From an uncultured Faecalibacterium sp. (lineage in GTDB: Bacteria; Bacillota; Clostridia; Oscillospirales; Ruminococcaceae), in NCBI GenBank assembly GCA_934553285.1, contig CAKTFD010000027.1, forward strand, positions 1 through 21,380: DNA of 21,380 nucleotides. The letters run 5' to 3'. Below the pieces are notes generated by a model. That model saw only the letters and a list, made by a program, of their open reading frames with translations. It ran no database searches and was not told the DNA's origin. The position numbers were made by a program, and so were the translations under genes. Positions 20,841 through 21,380 of this stretch are shown here, one piece after another (within the stretch, counting starts at the first letter, position 1; each line of letters starts with the position of its first letter).

Positions 20841-21380
20841 TTATTTTTCCTCTTCGGTCAGCTTGTTGATAAGCAGCTGGTAGATCTCGTTGCCTTTGAG
20901 GATGAACTGCTTTTTCACAAGCTCGGCGCTCAGGCGGTCCGGGGCACCCAGCTCGAGGCAGAACAGCTCGCTGTCCAGCCCTTTTACGGTGCAGCGGACG
21001 GTGCAGTGCCCGTCCGCCTTTTCGGTGATGCGGGCGCTGTACTTGGCCTCCTTGCGTGCCCAGGTCTGGCAGCGCAGCACCGCAGCCACCGCCCGCTCCC
21101 GCACGCTGCGGGGCAGGTCGTAGGCCAGTTCCTGCGCTACCTTGCGGCCTTTGTCAGTAATGGTATAGCTGCCATCGTTCAGGTGGACCAGCTCCTGCTT
21201 TGTGATGTCGTCCAGGCACGAGCCGATCTCAAAATAGTTGACGAGGGCTTCTTCCATCAGGGCGTTCTCGATCTCCTGCCGGGTAATGGGGCCGGCATTT
21301 TTCACCAGATAGCACAGCAGCAGCCGGATCTCGGTGCTGCTGGTCAGGCCGCCGGGGCGGACACCGGCGGTAAAAGCATC
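20841..21380 (-). CDS. DUF4364 family protein (5' partial)
   Basis: A likely winged-helix DNA-binding protein of unknown role, found in most Clostridia. The frame is open to the window edge. Residues encoded at 21306-21380 (DAFTAGVRPGGLTSSTEIRL) are the usual family N-terminus, so the true start is probably at or just beyond 21381; the GTG at 21303-21305 is internal. About 179 residues are visible. The N-terminal half looks like a winged helix (ITRQEIENALMEEALVNYFEI, then KQELVHLNDGSYTITDKGRKVA). The C-terminal half is beta-rich with a final helix (LVKKQFILKGNEIYQLLINKL). It converges on spoIVA and shares its terminator. A transcription regulator is a fair guess from fold, not a known function. 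Confidence 0.85.
   Translation of the reverse strand, partial: DAFTAGVRPGGLTSSTEIRLLLCYLVKNAGPITRQEIENALMEEALVNYFEIGSCLDDITKQELVHLNDGSYTITDKGRKVAQELAYDLPRSVRERAVAAVLRCQTWARKEAKYSARITEKADGHCTVRCTVKGLDSELFCLELGAPDRLSAELVKKQFILKGNEIYQLLINKLTEEEK

Noticed and set aside
1..21380. tRNA, rRNA, integrase, transposase or prophage genes
   Set aside because: None was recognised on either strand; no attachment site or insertion sequence could be supported.

Overview
The window is about 21.4 kb of GC-rich, densely packed DNA from a low-GC-phylum (Bacillota) anaerobe. It most resembles a gut Clostridia of the Oscillospiraceae/Ruminococcaceae group, near Faecalibacterium, Gemmiger or Subdoligranulum. This placement is an inference from overall gene character. 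The supporting facts are strong AGGAGG ribosome sites, a C-type (four-cysteine) L31, a Gld-like ABC operon with a DUF4340 partner, an archaeal-type AspRS, DUF4364 and a full-length SpoIVA. SpoIVA is preceded by a good sigma-E promoter, so the lineage keeps at least part of an endospore programme.

Layout. 1-1077: 3' part of a TRAP transporter large permease (DctM), ended by a terminator shared with a convergent XRE repressor gene. 1147-1797: the XRE repressor and a divergent 95-residue unknown protein, with palindromic operators around a TTGACA/TATCAT promoter. 1816-2204: rpmE with promoter, structured leader and terminator. 2355-6630: four-gene Gld-like ABC exporter operon (ATPase, ABC-2 permease, GldG-like protein, DUF4340 protein). 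6719-10826: potABCD polyamine importer behind a strong promoter with a palindrome over the -10 and a candidate attenuator leader. 10892-13348: acyl-ACP thioesterase, two half-size chromate-transport proteins and a LOG-family protein. 13438-13692 (minus): tiny lipoprotein made of Ala-Ser-Ser-Glu repeats. 13973-14719: ZIP/GufA-type metal transporter. 14917-16284 (minus): MATE exporter. 16494-17117: PglC/WcaJ-like sugar transferase. 17445-18779: archaeal-type aspartyl-tRNA synthetase. 19292-20785: spoIVA. 20841-21380 (minus): DUF4364 protein, 5' end beyond the window.

The most unusual content is intergenic. Between 14.7 and 19.2 kb there are five copies (three forward, two reverse) of a repeat of about 105 bp that I do not recognise. 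Each copy has two hairpins. The second is nearly always 16 bp + 4 nt + 16 bp. Its arm sequences differ between copies, but almost every change on one arm is matched on the other. Four of the copies form two face-to-face pairs that flank the aspS gene.

Most other signals fit ordinary housekeeping and transport functions. Long perfect-stem terminators separate nearly all transcription units, so the units probably act independently apart from the three clear operons (Gld-like, pot, and thioesterase-chromate-LOG).
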